This document shows, piece by piece, positions 1 through 9,123 of a stretch of DNA of 64,000 bases (its first letter is position 1; each line of letters begins with the position of its first letter). The notes beneath the pieces were generated by a model. That model was not told the DNA's origin and did not search any database. It saw nothing but the letters and a program-made list of their open reading frames with translations. This DNA comes from Ectothiorhodospira sp. BSL-9 (GTDB lineage Bacteria > Pseudomonadota > Gammaproteobacteria > Ectothiorhodospirales > Ectothiorhodospiraceae). A program made the translations under genes and the position numbers. Where the stretch lies: the NCBI RefSeq assembly GCF_001632845.1, contig NZ_CP011994.1:1550001-1614000 (forward strand), given 5' to 3'.

Positions 1-169
1 GGGATGAAACCGCAGCGATGCGCAGAGAATGGACACCCCCCAAAGGTGCCCAGGATTGTGCCTCAAGGGAGGAGGGCTGTCCAGACGCCAAATAAGGGAA
101 CACTGATTTTGCCCGGAGTTTGGGGCAATTTCTGCGGAATTTGTGACGAGATTGGGGGTGGAGGTGGAG
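1..169. other. Intergenic stretch at window edge
   Basis: No open reading frame on either strand is supportable here. The stretch lies downstream of the minus-strand thioredoxin gene, and what lies beyond the window edge is unknown. Nothing with clear promoter or RNA structure was seen. Confidence 0.5.
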
Positions 170-207
170 CCCCTCTCCCGTAAGCGGGAGAGGGGTTGGG
201 GTGAGGG
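170..207. repeat. REP-like palindrome, CCCCTCTCCCG family
   Basis: An 11-bp inverted repeat (CCCCTCTCCCG / CGGGAGAGGGG) with a 4-nt loop is followed by the tail TTGGGGTGAGGG. The same hairpin plus tail recurs at 5941-5977, 6074-6111, 9764-9804, 24355-24391, 40193-40246 and (hairpin only) 46505-46528, always between genes. It lies just past the 3' end of the tlpA-like gene and may also stabilise or terminate that transcript, although no T-run follows it on the minus strand. Confidence 0.75.
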
Positions 208-216
208 AAGGGGGGC

Positions 217-765
217 TCACAGCAGAGGCTTCATCTCCCGCTCCAGCGTATCCCGCTTCAACTCGCCCGCATGGATATACCGCACCTTGCCATCCCGGTC
301 CAGCAGCACGCTGTAGGGCAGGCTGCCGAAGCGGTTGCCGTACTCGCTGGCCACGTCCATGGCATCGTCCTCGCCGATGAGCACGGGGAAGTTGACGCCG
401 TATGTGTCCAGGAAGTCGCTCACCGCCTGATGCTCGTCGATGGCCACGGCGACGATGGTCAGGCCCTGCTCCTCATATTCTTCCTGCATGTCCACGAACA
501 GGGGCATCTCCTTGCGACACGGTGGGCACCAGGTGGCCCAGAAGTTCACCAGCACCACCCGGTCATCCCACTCGCTGATGTGGCGGGGCTCGCCGTCCAT
601 GTCCGGCAGGGTGAAGTCGGGGCGATGCTGACCCTGCATGCCGGCACCGGTGAGGTTGCTGTCGGCGTGCGCGGTGGTGGGGGCCAGGGACGCGGTGGTG
701 AGGGTGAGGCCGCCCGCGATCAGGGCGAGAGAGAGGAGGGGCGTGAGGAGATGTTTGGTGGTCAT
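217..765 (-). CDS. TlpA-like periplasmic thiol-disulfide reductase
   Basis: A 182-residue exported thioredoxin-fold protein. A signal peptide covers about residues 1-35 (hydrophobic core, then an A-H-A-type cleavage region). The redox centre is WCPPC in the context NFWATWCPPC, followed by a cis-Pro region (SLPYSVLLD) typical of TlpA/ResA/CcmG reductases. These proteins reduce periplasmic disulfides using electrons passed through the membrane by DsbD or CcdA. The dsbD gene lies 72 bp upstream on the same strand, so DsbD is the obvious electron donor. The specific substrate (cytochrome c, a copper site or other) cannot be read from sequence. Confidence 0.9.
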   Translation of the reverse strand: MTTKHLLTPLLSLALIAGGLTLTTASLAPTTAHADSNLTGAGMQGQHRPDFTLPDMDGEPRHISEWDDRVVLVNFWATWCPPCRKEMPLFVDMQEEYEEQGLTIVAVAIDEHQAVSDFLDTYGVNFPVLIGEDDAMDVASEYGNRFGSLPYSVLLDRDGKVRYIHAGELKRDTLEREMKPLL

Positions 766-837
766 GGTGCTTCAGGTCCGTTGTTGTCTGAGAAAAGAAT
801 GAATGGCGTTGGGGGTGAGGGCGCGCCGGTGCCTGGC

Positions 838-2658
838 TCACCCCCGCTCAAATGCCCGGTTCACATGCTCCAGAAATGGTCCGGCCGCCTTGTACCCCAT
901 CATCCGGTAATCCCGCCTCTCTTCCCCCTGGGCATCAAAGAAGATCATCGCCGGTGGCCCGAACAGCTCGAAGTGTCTCATCAAGTCACGATGATCCGAG
1001 GTGTTGGCGGTCACGTCCGCCTTGAGCAGACGGGTGCCGGAGAGGGCGGCCACCACATCCGGGTCCTGAAAGGTGGTGCGCTCCAGGCGCACGCAGTCCA
1101 CACACCAGTCGGCGTAGAAGTCCAGCATCACCGGCTGACCCGACTCGCGGGCCACGTCCAGCTCACGCTCCAGGTCCGCCAGGCTGTGCACCGGGCGGAA
1201 CGAGAGGCTGGCCTGTTCGCTGGCGGCGCCACCGCCCATGGCCAGGCCGCTCAGGGGGCGGAACACATCCTTGCCCCCGGAGGCGGCGCCGATCATCAGG
1301 ATCACGCCGTAGACCAGGATCACCAGGCCCAGGCCCTTCCACAGGGCCCGCCAGCCGCTGGCGGCATCGGGCAGGGCGGTCAGGGCACCCATGTACACGG
1401 CGGAGACAATCAACAGGGCCGACCACAGCAGCATGGTCACCTGGGCAGGCACCACCCGCTCCAGCAGCCAGATGCCCATGGCCAGCAGCAGGACGCCGAA
1501 TACCGCCTTGACGATATCCATCCATGCCCCGGCCCGGGGCAGGAGCTTGCCGGCCGAGGTGCCCAGGATCAGCAGCGGCACACCCATGCCCATGCTCAGG
1601 CTGAACAGGGCCAGGCCGCCCAGGAAGGCATCGCCGGTGTGGCTGATGTACAGCAGTGCCCCCACCAGCGGGGCGGTCACGCAGGGGCCGACGATGAGGG
1701 CAGAGAGAAAGCCCATGATGCCCGCCCCCATGAGGGTGCCGCCCTGTTGCCGGTTGGAGGCGGCAGAGAGTCTGGTCTGGATGGAGGCCGGTACCTGTAG
1801 TTCATAGAACCCGAACATGGACAGGGCCAGGGCGATGAACACGGCCACGAAGCCGCCGATGATCCAGGGGTTCTGGAAGGCGGCCTGCAGGTTGGCGCCG
1901 GCCAGTCCGGCCAGTACGCCGGCCACGGTATAGGTGAGGGCCATGGCCAGCACGAACACCAGGGAGATGAAGAAGGCCTTGCGGGTGGTGAGATCCTTCT
2001 GCCCCAGAATGATGTTGGACAGGATGGGGATCATGGGGAACACGCAGGGCGTGAAGGTGAGCAGCAGGCCAAACCCGAAGAACACCAGGGCCACCAGCCA
2101 GATGCGCCCGTCTGCCAGTTGCCCGGCGATGCGATCCTGCTCCGAGACCGGGGCGGCAGGCGAGGGATCGGCGGGTGCGGATGCGGCGTCGTCTTCCATC
2201 ACGCCACGGATGTCACTCAGGTCCAGGGCGGCGGTCTGAAACAGCGGTGGGTAGCACACGCCGATATCGGCACAGCCCTGAGAGCGGGCCCGCAGGTCCA
2301 GCTGGTCGGGGGCGTCATCGGCGCGGCTGATGGGGATTTGCACGCGAATGCTGTCCCGGTAGGTTTCCACCTCGCCGAAGAACTCATCCTCCTTGATGGT
2401 GCCCGCCGGGCGCTGGGGGTCGCCCAGCTCGATACCCTCGGTCTGGGACTCGAAACGGAACTGCTCGCCATACATGTAATAGCCATCGGCGATGGTCCAC
2501 TGGGCCACCACCGTATCCTCGTCGGCCATGTAGGCCTCGAAGGCAAAGGCCTCCTCAGGCGGCAGCAGGTCATCCCCCATCAGCGCCAGTGCCGATCCCG
2601 AGGGCACCAGCAGGAGAAGGGGGAGGGCGAGCAGTAGCCGTTTCAGCGAATCAGTCAT
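838..2658 (-). CDS. dsbD: Thiol:disulfide interchange protein DsbD
   Basis: DsbD carries electrons from cytoplasmic thioredoxin across the inner membrane to periplasmic reductases. At 606 residues it has the full three-part architecture: a signal peptide, an N-terminal periplasmic domain with the cysteine pair in CADIGVC, eight hydrophobic segments with the paired membrane cysteines in TPCVFPM and GPCVTAPL, and a C-terminal thioredoxin domain with WCVDC. Its ATG overlaps the cutA stop (ATGA), so the two are translationally coupled, an arrangement common in gammaproteobacteria near groESL. The downstream tlpA-like gene probably belongs to the same unit. Confidence 0.96.
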   Translation of the reverse strand: MTDSLKRLLLALPLLLLVPSGSALALMGDDLLPPEEAFAFEAYMADEDTVVAQWTIADGYYMYGEQFRFESQTEGIELGDPQRPAGTIKEDEFFGEVETYRDSIRVQIPISRADDAPDQLDLRARSQGCADIGVCYPPLFQTAALDLSDIRGVMEDDAASAPADPSPAAPVSEQDRIAGQLADGRIWLVALVFFGFGLLLTFTPCVFPMIPILSNIILGQKDLTTRKAFFISLVFVLAMALTYTVAGVLAGLAGANLQAAFQNPWIIGGFVAVFIALALSMFGFYELQVPASIQTRLSAASNRQQGGTLMGAGIMGFLSALIVGPCVTAPLVGALLYISHTGDAFLGGLALFSLSMGMGVPLLILGTSAGKLLPRAGAWMDIVKAVFGVLLLAMGIWLLERVVPAQVTMLLWSALLIVSAVYMGALTALPDAASGWRALWKGLGLVILVYGVILMIGAASGGKDVFRPLSGLAMGGGAASEQASLSFRPVHSLADLERELDVARESGQPVMLDFYADWCVDCVRLERTTFQDPDVVAALSGTRLLKADVTANTSDHRDLMRHFELFGPPAMIFFDAQGEERRDYRMMGYKAAGPFLEHVNRAFERG

Positions 2659-2975
2659 GGGTCCGTGGTTTCCTCTATCCAGTCCAGGTAGCCTTCAAGT
2701 CCGTGGGTGATTGGAACCGCGATAATCTCGGGAAGTTCATAGGGGTGCTCGTCCAGCAGGAGCTCTTCCAGGGCCTCGTAGCACTCCGCCCGGGATTTGA
2801 TCAGGAGCACGTGTTCCGAGTCCTCCTGGATCTCGCCCTCCCACTCATAGATGGATGTGGAGCCGGGCAGTACCGTGACGCAGGCAGCCAGGCGCTTTTC
2901 CACCAGGAGTCCGCCGATCTCCCGGGCGCGGGCATCGTCGTCCAGGGTGGTGATGATCAACAGAGGTTCGTGCAT
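2655..2975 (-). CDS. cutA: Divalent-cation tolerance protein CutA
   Basis: A 106-residue CutA1-family protein. The family is a small trimeric ferredoxin-like fold linked to copper tolerance in E. coli. Family features seen are the LLIITTLDDDARA start, the central CVTVLPGSTSIYEWEGEIQ segment, and the LLIKSR and HPYELPEI motifs. Length matches the family. The stop overlaps the dsbD start by 4 nt. The N-terminus MHEPLLI is preceded by GGAGCGACC, a usable ribosome-binding site. Confidence 0.95.
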   Translation of the reverse strand: MHEPLLIITTLDDDARAREIGGLLVEKRLAACVTVLPGSTSIYEWEGEIQEDSEHVLLIKSRAECYEALEELLLDEHPYELPEIIAVPITHGLEGYLDWIEETTDP

Positions 2976-3026
2976 GGTCGCTCCAGGGGGTGCAGCTGAG
3001 GATGAGGCCTGAGTGTAAGTGCTGCC

Positions 3027-3881
3027 TCAGGGCAGTACCACCCACGCCGACATCCCGGCACGCAACCGATGATCCTCCGGCGGATCAAAGGCCACCCATG
3101 CCTGGAAACTGCCCGGATCACCCTCCAGGGCCTCAAGCCCCACCTGCTGCACGCGCCCCTGGAATTCCTGATCCTCCACCCGCACGCGCACCTCGGTGCC
3201 CGGTTCCAGTTCGGTGGCCCGGCGGCTGGAGACCTCCAGGACCGCCACCATGGGTTGCACCACGGCCAGGGTGAGCAGGGGTTGCACCTGCAGGGTGTTC
3301 TGCACCACCTGGCCCGGTTGCACATGCCGGGTCACCACCAGGGCATCCATGGGGGCCTTCACCTGGCTGTATTCCAGGTCCAGCCGCGCCTGGGTGAGTT
3401 CCGCCCGGGCGCCCTGATGGGCCGCCTGGGCCATGGACTGGTCGATCTCCGCCAGGGCCAGTTCCCGGCTGGAGATCAGGGCGCGATCATGCATCTCCCG
3501 GGTGCGCTCATATTCCCGCTCCGCCTCCTCGCGAGCCAGCTTGAGCCGCTGCGCCTGGGCTCGGGCACGCTCCAGTTCAGCCTTGGGCGCGCGGTCATCC
3601 AGCATCACCAGCACATCCCCCTCGCCAACCCGATCACCGGGCTGAACCTTCACCTGCGTCACGATCCCCGACACCGGACTGCCCACCTCCATCCGCATCG
3701 ACCAATCCAGCCGCGCTGGCGTCTCGTCGGCAAACCCTTCCTCGGCGAGGGCGGTCACCGGCATCAGCAACAGCGTGATCCACACGACCCAAAAGGGGAC
3801 AGACACCTTTTCGCTTTTCGCGAAAAGGTGTCTGTCCCCTTTTGGGTCGCCCCCTTTTTGCTGCTTGCCCTGTTTGCCCAT
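3027..3881 (-). CDS. Membrane-fusion/periplasmic adaptor (HlyD/RND family) with REP insertion
   Basis: A 284-residue adaptor with a lipoyl/barrel-sandwich half (MRMEVGSPVSGIV, QPGDRVGEGDVLV), a helical hairpin at about residues 95-150, and a beta-barrel region ending in RAGMSAWVVLP. These proteins bridge an inner-membrane pump to a TolC-type channel. The TolC-like gene lies just upstream on the same strand, but no pump gene is adjacent. Residues 12-32 (DPKGDRHLF...VSVPFWV) are encoded by a 63-bp palindromic repeat, placed just before the hydrophobic signal core WITLLLMPVTALA. The ATG at 3881 precedes the repeat. An internal GTG just after the repeat could be the working start, but it lacks a clear ribosome-binding site. 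Confidence 0.82.
   Translation of the reverse strand: MGKQGKQQKGGDPKGDRHLFAKSEKVSVPFWVVWITLLLMPVTALAEEGFADETPARLDWSMRMEVGSPVSGIVTQVKVQPGDRVGEGDVLVMLDDRAPKAELERARAQAQRLKLAREEAEREYERTREMHDRALISSRELALAEIDQSMAQAAHQGARAELTQARLDLEYSQVKAPMDALVVTRHVQPGQVVQNTLQVQPLLTLAVVQPMVAVLEVSSRRATELEPGTEVRVRVEDQEFQGRVQQVGLEALEGDPGSFQAWVAFDPPEDHRLRAGMSAWVVLP
3786..3848. repeat. Palindromic repeat, GGGACAGACACC family, full copy inside the adaptor gene
   Basis: Perfect 28-bp inverted repeat arms, 3786-3813 and 3821-3848, separated by 7 nt. Each arm contains AAAAGGGGACAGACACCTTTT or its complement. The copy lies within the 5' coding part of the adaptor gene and is translated. A second full copy is at 33559-33616 and a half copy at 3901-3922. 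The family resembles REP palindromes mobilised by REP-associated tyrosine transposases; no such transposase gene is in this window. Confidence 0.9.
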
Positions 3882-3900
3882 CTTCGGTATCTCCGGGTTC

Positions 3901-3922
3901 GAAAAAGGTGTCTGTCCCCTTT
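3901..3922. repeat. Half copy of the GGGACAGACACC repeat
   Basis: A single arm (GAAAAAGGTGTCTGTCCCCT followed by TT) abuts the stop codon of the TolC-like gene, 52 bp from the full palindrome at 3786-3848. It could be the remnant of a second insertion, or of a rearrangement that formed this adaptor/channel junction. Confidence 0.8.
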
Positions 3923-5225
3923 ATTGCAGGGGGCTGAAGTCGGGTTGGCCGGTGAGGAGGGCCAGGCGTTCCCAGGCCAGGGCCAGCAGGAATTCGGTTT
4001 CGGTGGTGAGTAGCAGGGCCTCGGACTGGCGGGTCATGGCGTCGCCCAGGTCGGTGGCGACTTCCATCTCGTAGAGGCTGCGGCTGCGGTCCAGGTAGAG
4101 GTCCCGGTAGTCGGCATGCACCTGGGCCTGCTCCCGTCGGGTGGTCAGGTGCTGGATGCGTTGCCAGGTTTCCAGTATGTCCTGGCGCAGGGCGTATTCC
4201 GCCTCGGCCAGATGGGCTCGGGCCTCCTGGCGCCCGGCCTGTTCCCGGGCGGTGGCGGCATCCACGCGGCCGCCTGAATACAGGGGGATGTCCAGTACCA
4301 GACCCAGGGCCAGGGGGTTGCGATCCCCGCCGAACTCACGGTTCCACCAGCCGGCTTCCGCCTCGGCCTGCAGGGTGGGGCGGCCCTGGGCTCGCTGGGC
4401 GGCGACGCGCTGGCCGGCTGCCTCCACTTCCAGGCGCAGGGCTCGAATTTGTGGATTGTGCTGCTCAGCCGCTTTCCATAGGGATTCCAGATCCGGCAGG
4501 TCCCGGTCGTTGCCGGGCAGGCGTGGCTGGCGCAGGCGGTCGGGCACGTCGCCCGGATAGCCCAGGATCAGGGCCAGTTGCTGGCGCATGGCCCGGGTGC
4601 GTTGCAGGCTTTCAAGGCGCTGCATGCGGGCGGCCTGATAGCTGTTCTCCCGGGCCATCAGGTCAATCTCGGAGATCTGCTCCAGGCCGTGGCGCTCACG
4701 CAGACGGTTGAGTTCCACGAACTCCACTGCCATGGCCTCGTTGTCCCGGGCATAGGTGAGGTCAGCCAGCAGCACCTGGAAATAGCCGCGCATGATCTCC
4801 AGGCGGCGCTGGGCCTGGGTGTTGGTGAGCGCCAGGGTCTCGCCCCTCAGGGTGGTTTCGGCAGCGGCCTGCTGATGACGGCTGCGACCGAAGTCGTAAA
4901 GCGTCTTGCGGGCCTGGAGCAGGGCGCGGGAGTCGTCGTGGCGGTCGATGGGGGCAAGATCGTTGGGTTCGATCCAGCGGGGATTCAGTCGTAGCCCGAT
5001 TTCCAGGTCATTGCGACTCTCGGCCAGGGCCCGGTCCGCCTCGGCCGCCCGTTGACGGGCCTCGCCCCGGGCCAGGCTGGGGTGGGTGGGGCTGGCATGC
5101 ATCAGCGCATCCTCCAGGGTGAGGGGGCGAGGCAGTTCACGGGTCTGCGCGCTGGCCAGCGTGGGCAGCAACAGCCCGAGGCAGACCAGCGGGCCCAGGG
5201 CCCGGATCAGGCGATGAGGATGCAT
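3921..5225 (-). CDS. TolC-family outer-membrane channel
   Basis: A 434-residue outer-membrane efflux protein with a signal peptide (LVCLGLLLPTLASAQ) and two repeats of the OEP domain rich in long amphipathic helices. GLRLNPRW and LGLVLDIPLYSGGRVDAATA are the characteristic strand-turn segments. Such proteins trimerise into the channel-tunnel used by type I secretion, RND and MacAB-type exporters. It is transcribed with the adaptor immediately downstream. The partner pump is not local, although the ABC exporter at 49-53.6 kb lacks its own channel and could use it. The last residues are followed directly by a half repeat. Confidence 0.9.
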   Translation of the reverse strand: MHPHRLIRALGPLVCLGLLLPTLASAQTRELPRPLTLEDALMHASPTHPSLARGEARQRAAEADRALAESRNDLEIGLRLNPRWIEPNDLAPIDRHDDSRALLQARKTLYDFGRSRHQQAAAETTLRGETLALTNTQAQRRLEIMRGYFQVLLADLTYARDNEAMAVEFVELNRLRERHGLEQISEIDLMARENSYQAARMQRLESLQRTRAMRQQLALILGYPGDVPDRLRQPRLPGNDRDLPDLESLWKAAEQHNPQIRALRLEVEAAGQRVAAQRAQGRPTLQAEAEAGWWNREFGGDRNPLALGLVLDIPLYSGGRVDAATAREQAGRQEARAHLAEAEYALRQDILETWQRIQHLTTRREQAQVHADYRDLYLDRSRSLYEMEVATDLGDAMTRQSEALLLTTETEFLLALAWERLALLTGQPDFSPLQ

Positions 5226-5245
5226 GGGGTGGATCCGGTTGCGGC

Positions 5246-5827
5246 TCAGCCGCCCCGGGCCTCCTGCTGGCGCTCACGGCGATAGCGGTTGAAGGGCTGG
5301 TCCTCGTAGTGCCCGCCTTCCACGTATTCGCCCAGCCAGAGGAATTCTTCCACGCTGGAGGTGGGGCCGGTGAGGCGGGCGATGGGTTCGCCGTCCAGGT
5401 TGAAGAACTGGAACACCGGGGTGGCCCGCACGCCATGCTCCTCAAAGGCCCAGGCCTGCTCGGTGGTGGTGTTGCCTTGGAAATCGGTGATCTCGATGGC
5501 GCCCTCCACATCCACCGAGAAGTTGGCGAAGTGGGCGTTGAAGTACTCCTGCACCTGGCGCTGATTGAGGATGTTGTCCTTCATGCGGTGGCAGAAGGGG
5601 CAGGCGTCCATCTCGAAGAAGATCAGGATGGCCTTCTTGCCTTCGTCCCGGGCCAGCTGCAGTTCCTCTTCGAAGTCTCCGAAGGTGGTCTGGAAGAAGT
5701 GTTCGTAGGGATCGCGCTCGTCGGCCATGGCCTGGCCGGCCAGAGGCAGGGCGAGGGCTAGGCTTAGCAGCAGGCTGATGAGCAGGGGCAGGCTGGGGTG
5801 GTCCGTTCTGGGGTGGCGGGTGCGCAT
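5246..5827 (-). CDS. Exported thioredoxin-like protein (SoxW/Thioredoxin_7 type)
   Basis: A 193-residue protein with a signal peptide (about residues 1-35, ending at GQAMA) and a thioredoxin fold whose redox motif is CPFC in FFEMDACPFCHRMKD, with the cis-Pro in VRATPVFQFF. This pattern is that of SoxW and related periplasmic thioredoxins that keep thiols reduced, or act as DsbC-like partners fed by DsbD. It is the first gene of a likely unit with the TolC-like and adaptor genes (20-bp and about 40-bp gaps). The true role is unproven, and no sox genes are in the window. Confidence 0.85.
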   Translation of the reverse strand: MRTRHPRTDHPSLPLLISLLLSLALALPLAGQAMADERDPYEHFFQTTFGDFEEELQLARDEGKKAILIFFEMDACPFCHRMKDNILNQRQVQEYFNAHFANFSVDVEGAIEITDFQGNTTTEQAWAFEEHGVRATPVFQFFNLDGEPIARLTGPTSSVEEFLWLGEYVEGGHYEDQPFNRYRRERQQEARGG

Positions 5828-5940
5828 GGCATATCTCCTGCGGTTCGATCCGTGAATGTCAATTTAATATATCCACGGGAGATATGGAAAGAAGTTTTTG
5901 TTGGGGTGGGCGGTCGTCGGACTTGTGCCCGCCGCATCCC

Positions 5941-5977
5941 CCTCATCCCCGGCCCTTCTCCCCCGAGGGGAGAAGGG
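5941..5977. repeat. REP-like palindrome, inverted-pair left unit
   Basis: A CCTCATCCCCGG lead followed by the hairpin CCCTTCTCCCC / GGGGAGAAGGG. It is oriented opposite to the unit at 6074-6111, so the two form a head-to-head pair about 100 bp apart, like bacterial interspersed mosaic elements. It lies in the 291-bp gap between the SoxW-like gene and fxsA. Confidence 0.7.
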
Positions 5978-6073
5978 AGTCATGCTCTCCAAGGGAAGAG
6001 AGTCCTGGACCCTAAGCCCACCAGGGGAGGAAGGGGCATGGATCCTGTGCCCCGCAGCGAAAGGTGATTGAAG

Positions 6074-6111
6074 CCCCTCTCCCGCTGGCGGGAGAGGGGT
6101 TGGGGTGAGGG
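6074..6111. repeat. REP-like palindrome, inverted-pair right unit
   Basis: A 12-bp inverted repeat CCCCTCTCCCGC / GCGGGAGAGGGG with a 2-nt loop and the family tail TTGGGGTGAGGG, ending 7 bp from the fxsA stop codon. It may serve as a transcript 3' stabiliser for the minus-strand fxsA. Confidence 0.75.
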
Positions 6112-6118
6112 TGGAGGC

Positions 6119-6661
6119 TTACCGATCCCGATCCTTCTCCGGCGGTTCCACCTCCGGCCTGTTCTCCTCCTCGCGCTCCCACTCGCCTTCGATGGTCTGC
6201 CCGCCCCCCGGCTGGCGCGGGTCGCCACCTGGTCCGGCCCCGGGGCGCGGTCCCTGACCTCGGTACTCCGTATACACGTTCTGGGCATGGGTGTGGGCCA
6301 TGAATACGCCGCGGTTGATCAGGTAATTGGCCATCATGCGGCGACTGCCGGGGAGCAGGCAGGCAAAGCCCACCACGTCGGTGACAAACCCCGGGGTGAG
6401 CAGCAGGGCGCCGCCGACGATGAGGAAGAACCCTTCCACCAGTTCGGTGGCCGGGAGCTGCCCGCGATCCATGCTCTGCTGCACCCGGGTGAGGGTGGCC
6501 AGGCCCTGGCGGCGCAACAGCGCGGCGCCGAGCACGGCGGTGAGGACCACCAGCCCCACCGTGGCCCAGACGCCGATGATGCCCCCCACCTGGATCAGGA
6601 CATAGATCTCCACCAGGGGGATGGTGAAAAAGAGGACGAGAAGAATCGGAAAGACAGGCAT
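6119..6661 (-). CDS. fxsA: FxsA-family inner-membrane protein
   Basis: A 180-residue membrane protein with N-terminal hydrophobic helices (ILLVLFFTIPLVEIYVLIQ, then a VGLVVLTAVLGAALLRRQG segment) and a third region GFFLIVGGALLLTPGFVTD, the FxsA/YtxA signature. The C-terminal third is hydrophilic and low-complexity, probably cytoplasmic. E. coli FxsA suppresses F exclusion of phage T7. Its housekeeping role is unknown. It is divergent from groESL, the usual neighbour in this group. Confidence 0.93.
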   Translation of the reverse strand: MPVFPILLVLFFTIPLVEIYVLIQVGGIIGVWATVGLVVLTAVLGAALLRRQGLATLTRVQQSMDRGQLPATELVEGFFLIVGGALLLTPGFVTDVVGFACLLPGSRRMMANYLINRGVFMAHTHAQNVYTEYRGQGPRPGAGPGGDPRQPGGGQTIEGEWEREEENRPEVEPPEKDRDR

Positions 6662-6713
6662 GACGTGGGGTTTCCGTTGGGTTTGGGTTGTTTATAACAG
6701 CGCCACGACGGGT

Positions 6714-6833
6714 GCGTAAACCGCGGCTCCTGGGCTTCCGGTCAACGGGGACGGATTAAAATTCGTCCCCTGGCGCACAAGCTGCGGCCCCTGGGCTTGC
6801 CGTGAATGGGGACGGACTGAAATCCGTCCGCTG
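6714..6833. repeat. Two tandem ~60-bp units with GGGGACGGA palindromes
   Basis: Unit 1 (6714-6772) and unit 2 (6773-6833) share the order GCG..., CGGC(T/C)CCTGGGCTT, CCG, then a palindrome: GGGGACGGATTAAAATTCGT in unit 1 and GGGGACGGACTGAAATCCGT in unit 2. The palindromes resemble a second REP family. They lie between fxsA and the groES promoter, ending 24 bp upstream of the -35 box. Confidence 0.8.
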
Positions 6834-6857
6834 TGAGATTTTGTCGATTGTTCCCCC

Positions 6858-6885
6858 TTGACATCCCCAAGTGCGTTACTATCAT
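6858..6885 (+). promoter_or_regulatory. Sigma70-type promoter of groESL
   Basis: TTGACA (6858-6863) and TATCAT (6880-6885) are separated by 16 bp, close to the vegetative consensus. The CIRCE operator overlaps the end of the -10 box, so HrcA binding would block this promoter. No good sigma32 -10 element at proper spacing was found. Confidence 0.85.
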
Positions 6886-6911
6886 TGGCACTCACCGAGG
6901 GGGAGTGCTAA
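6885..6911 (+). promoter_or_regulatory. CIRCE operator (HrcA binding site)
   Basis: TTGGCACTC, nine bases, GAGTGCTAA: the classical TTAGCACTC-N9-GAGTGCTAA inverted repeat with one mismatch in the left arm. CIRCE is bound by the heat-labile repressor HrcA, so groESL is predicted to be HrcA-repressed and induced by heat. hrcA itself is not in the window. Confidence 0.95.
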
Positions 6912-6971
6912 CAAGCCCCCGGGACAGACACAAAAACCCGTCCAATCGATTTATCTGAGGAGTCAAGGCCC

Positions 6972-7262
6972 ATGAATATCCGTCCGTTGCATGACCGGGT
7001 GATTATCAAGCGCATGGAAGAAGAGCGCACCAGCCCCGGTGGGATCGTGATCCCCGACAGTGCTGCCGAGAAGCCGATCCGCGGCGAAGTGATGGCCGTT
7101 GGCAATGGCAAGATCCTCGAGAACGGCGACGTCCGTGCCCTGGACCTGAAGGTGGGTGACAAGGTCATCTTCGGCAAGTACTCCGGCACCGAGGTCAAGG
7201 TGGACGGTCAGGATCTCCTCGTCATGCGCGAGGAAGACGTGATGGCCGTTGTCGAAGGCTGA
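6972..7262 (+). CDS. groES: Co-chaperonin GroES
   Basis: A 96-residue Cpn10. It starts [10 protein letters not shown] and has the mobile loop ([15 protein letters not shown]) that binds GroEL, and ends with the conserved [18 protein letters not shown]. It caps GroEL during cytosolic protein folding. A strong ribosome-binding site (GAGGAG) lies 11 nt before the ATG. It is the first gene of the CIRCE-controlled groESL operon, with a 51-bp gap to groEL. Confidence 0.98.
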   Translation: MNIRPLHDRVIIKRMEEERTSPGGIVIPDSAAEKPIRGEVMAVGNGKILENGDVRALDLKVGDKVIFGKYSGTEVKVDGQDLLVMREEDVMAVVEG

Positions 7263-8963
<1,701 letters not shown>

Positions 8964-9005
8964 TCGCCCGCGTCATCAACGCGTGAATCTGCCCTTGGCA
9001 GTCTG

Positions 9006-9040
9006 CAAAGCCCCGCCTTGTGCGGGGCTTTGTTGTTTTG
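9006..9040 (+). terminator. Rho-independent terminator of groESL
   Basis: The 11-bp stem CAAAGCCCCGC / GCGGGGCTTTG with a 5-nt loop is followed by TTGTTTT. It lies 43 bp after the groEL stop. Confidence 0.93.
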
Positions 9041-9123
9041 TGGCGCGGCCCGGGGCACTACGCATCCGGGCCCCATATCTTGTATGGTGTTACAGACGTG
9101 AAGAGAGATAAGGAGAAAAGAAT

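Noticed and set aside
5840..5850. GGTTCGATCC resembling a tRNA T-arm
   Set aside because: No acceptor, D or anticodon arm can be folded around it, and no CCA end is present. The same holds for a GGGTTCGATCC in the TolC-like gene.
5831..5885. Inverted repeat ATATCTCC / GGAGATAT upstream of the SoxW-like gene
   Set aside because: The arms are 8 bp and some 40 bp apart, and one overlaps the ribosome-binding region. Too weak to call an operator.
6921..6931. GGGACAGACAC next to groES as another copy of the cyclase/adaptor palindrome
   Set aside because: Only 11 bases match, without the A/T flanks or the second arm. Chance similarity in a promoter leader is sufficient.
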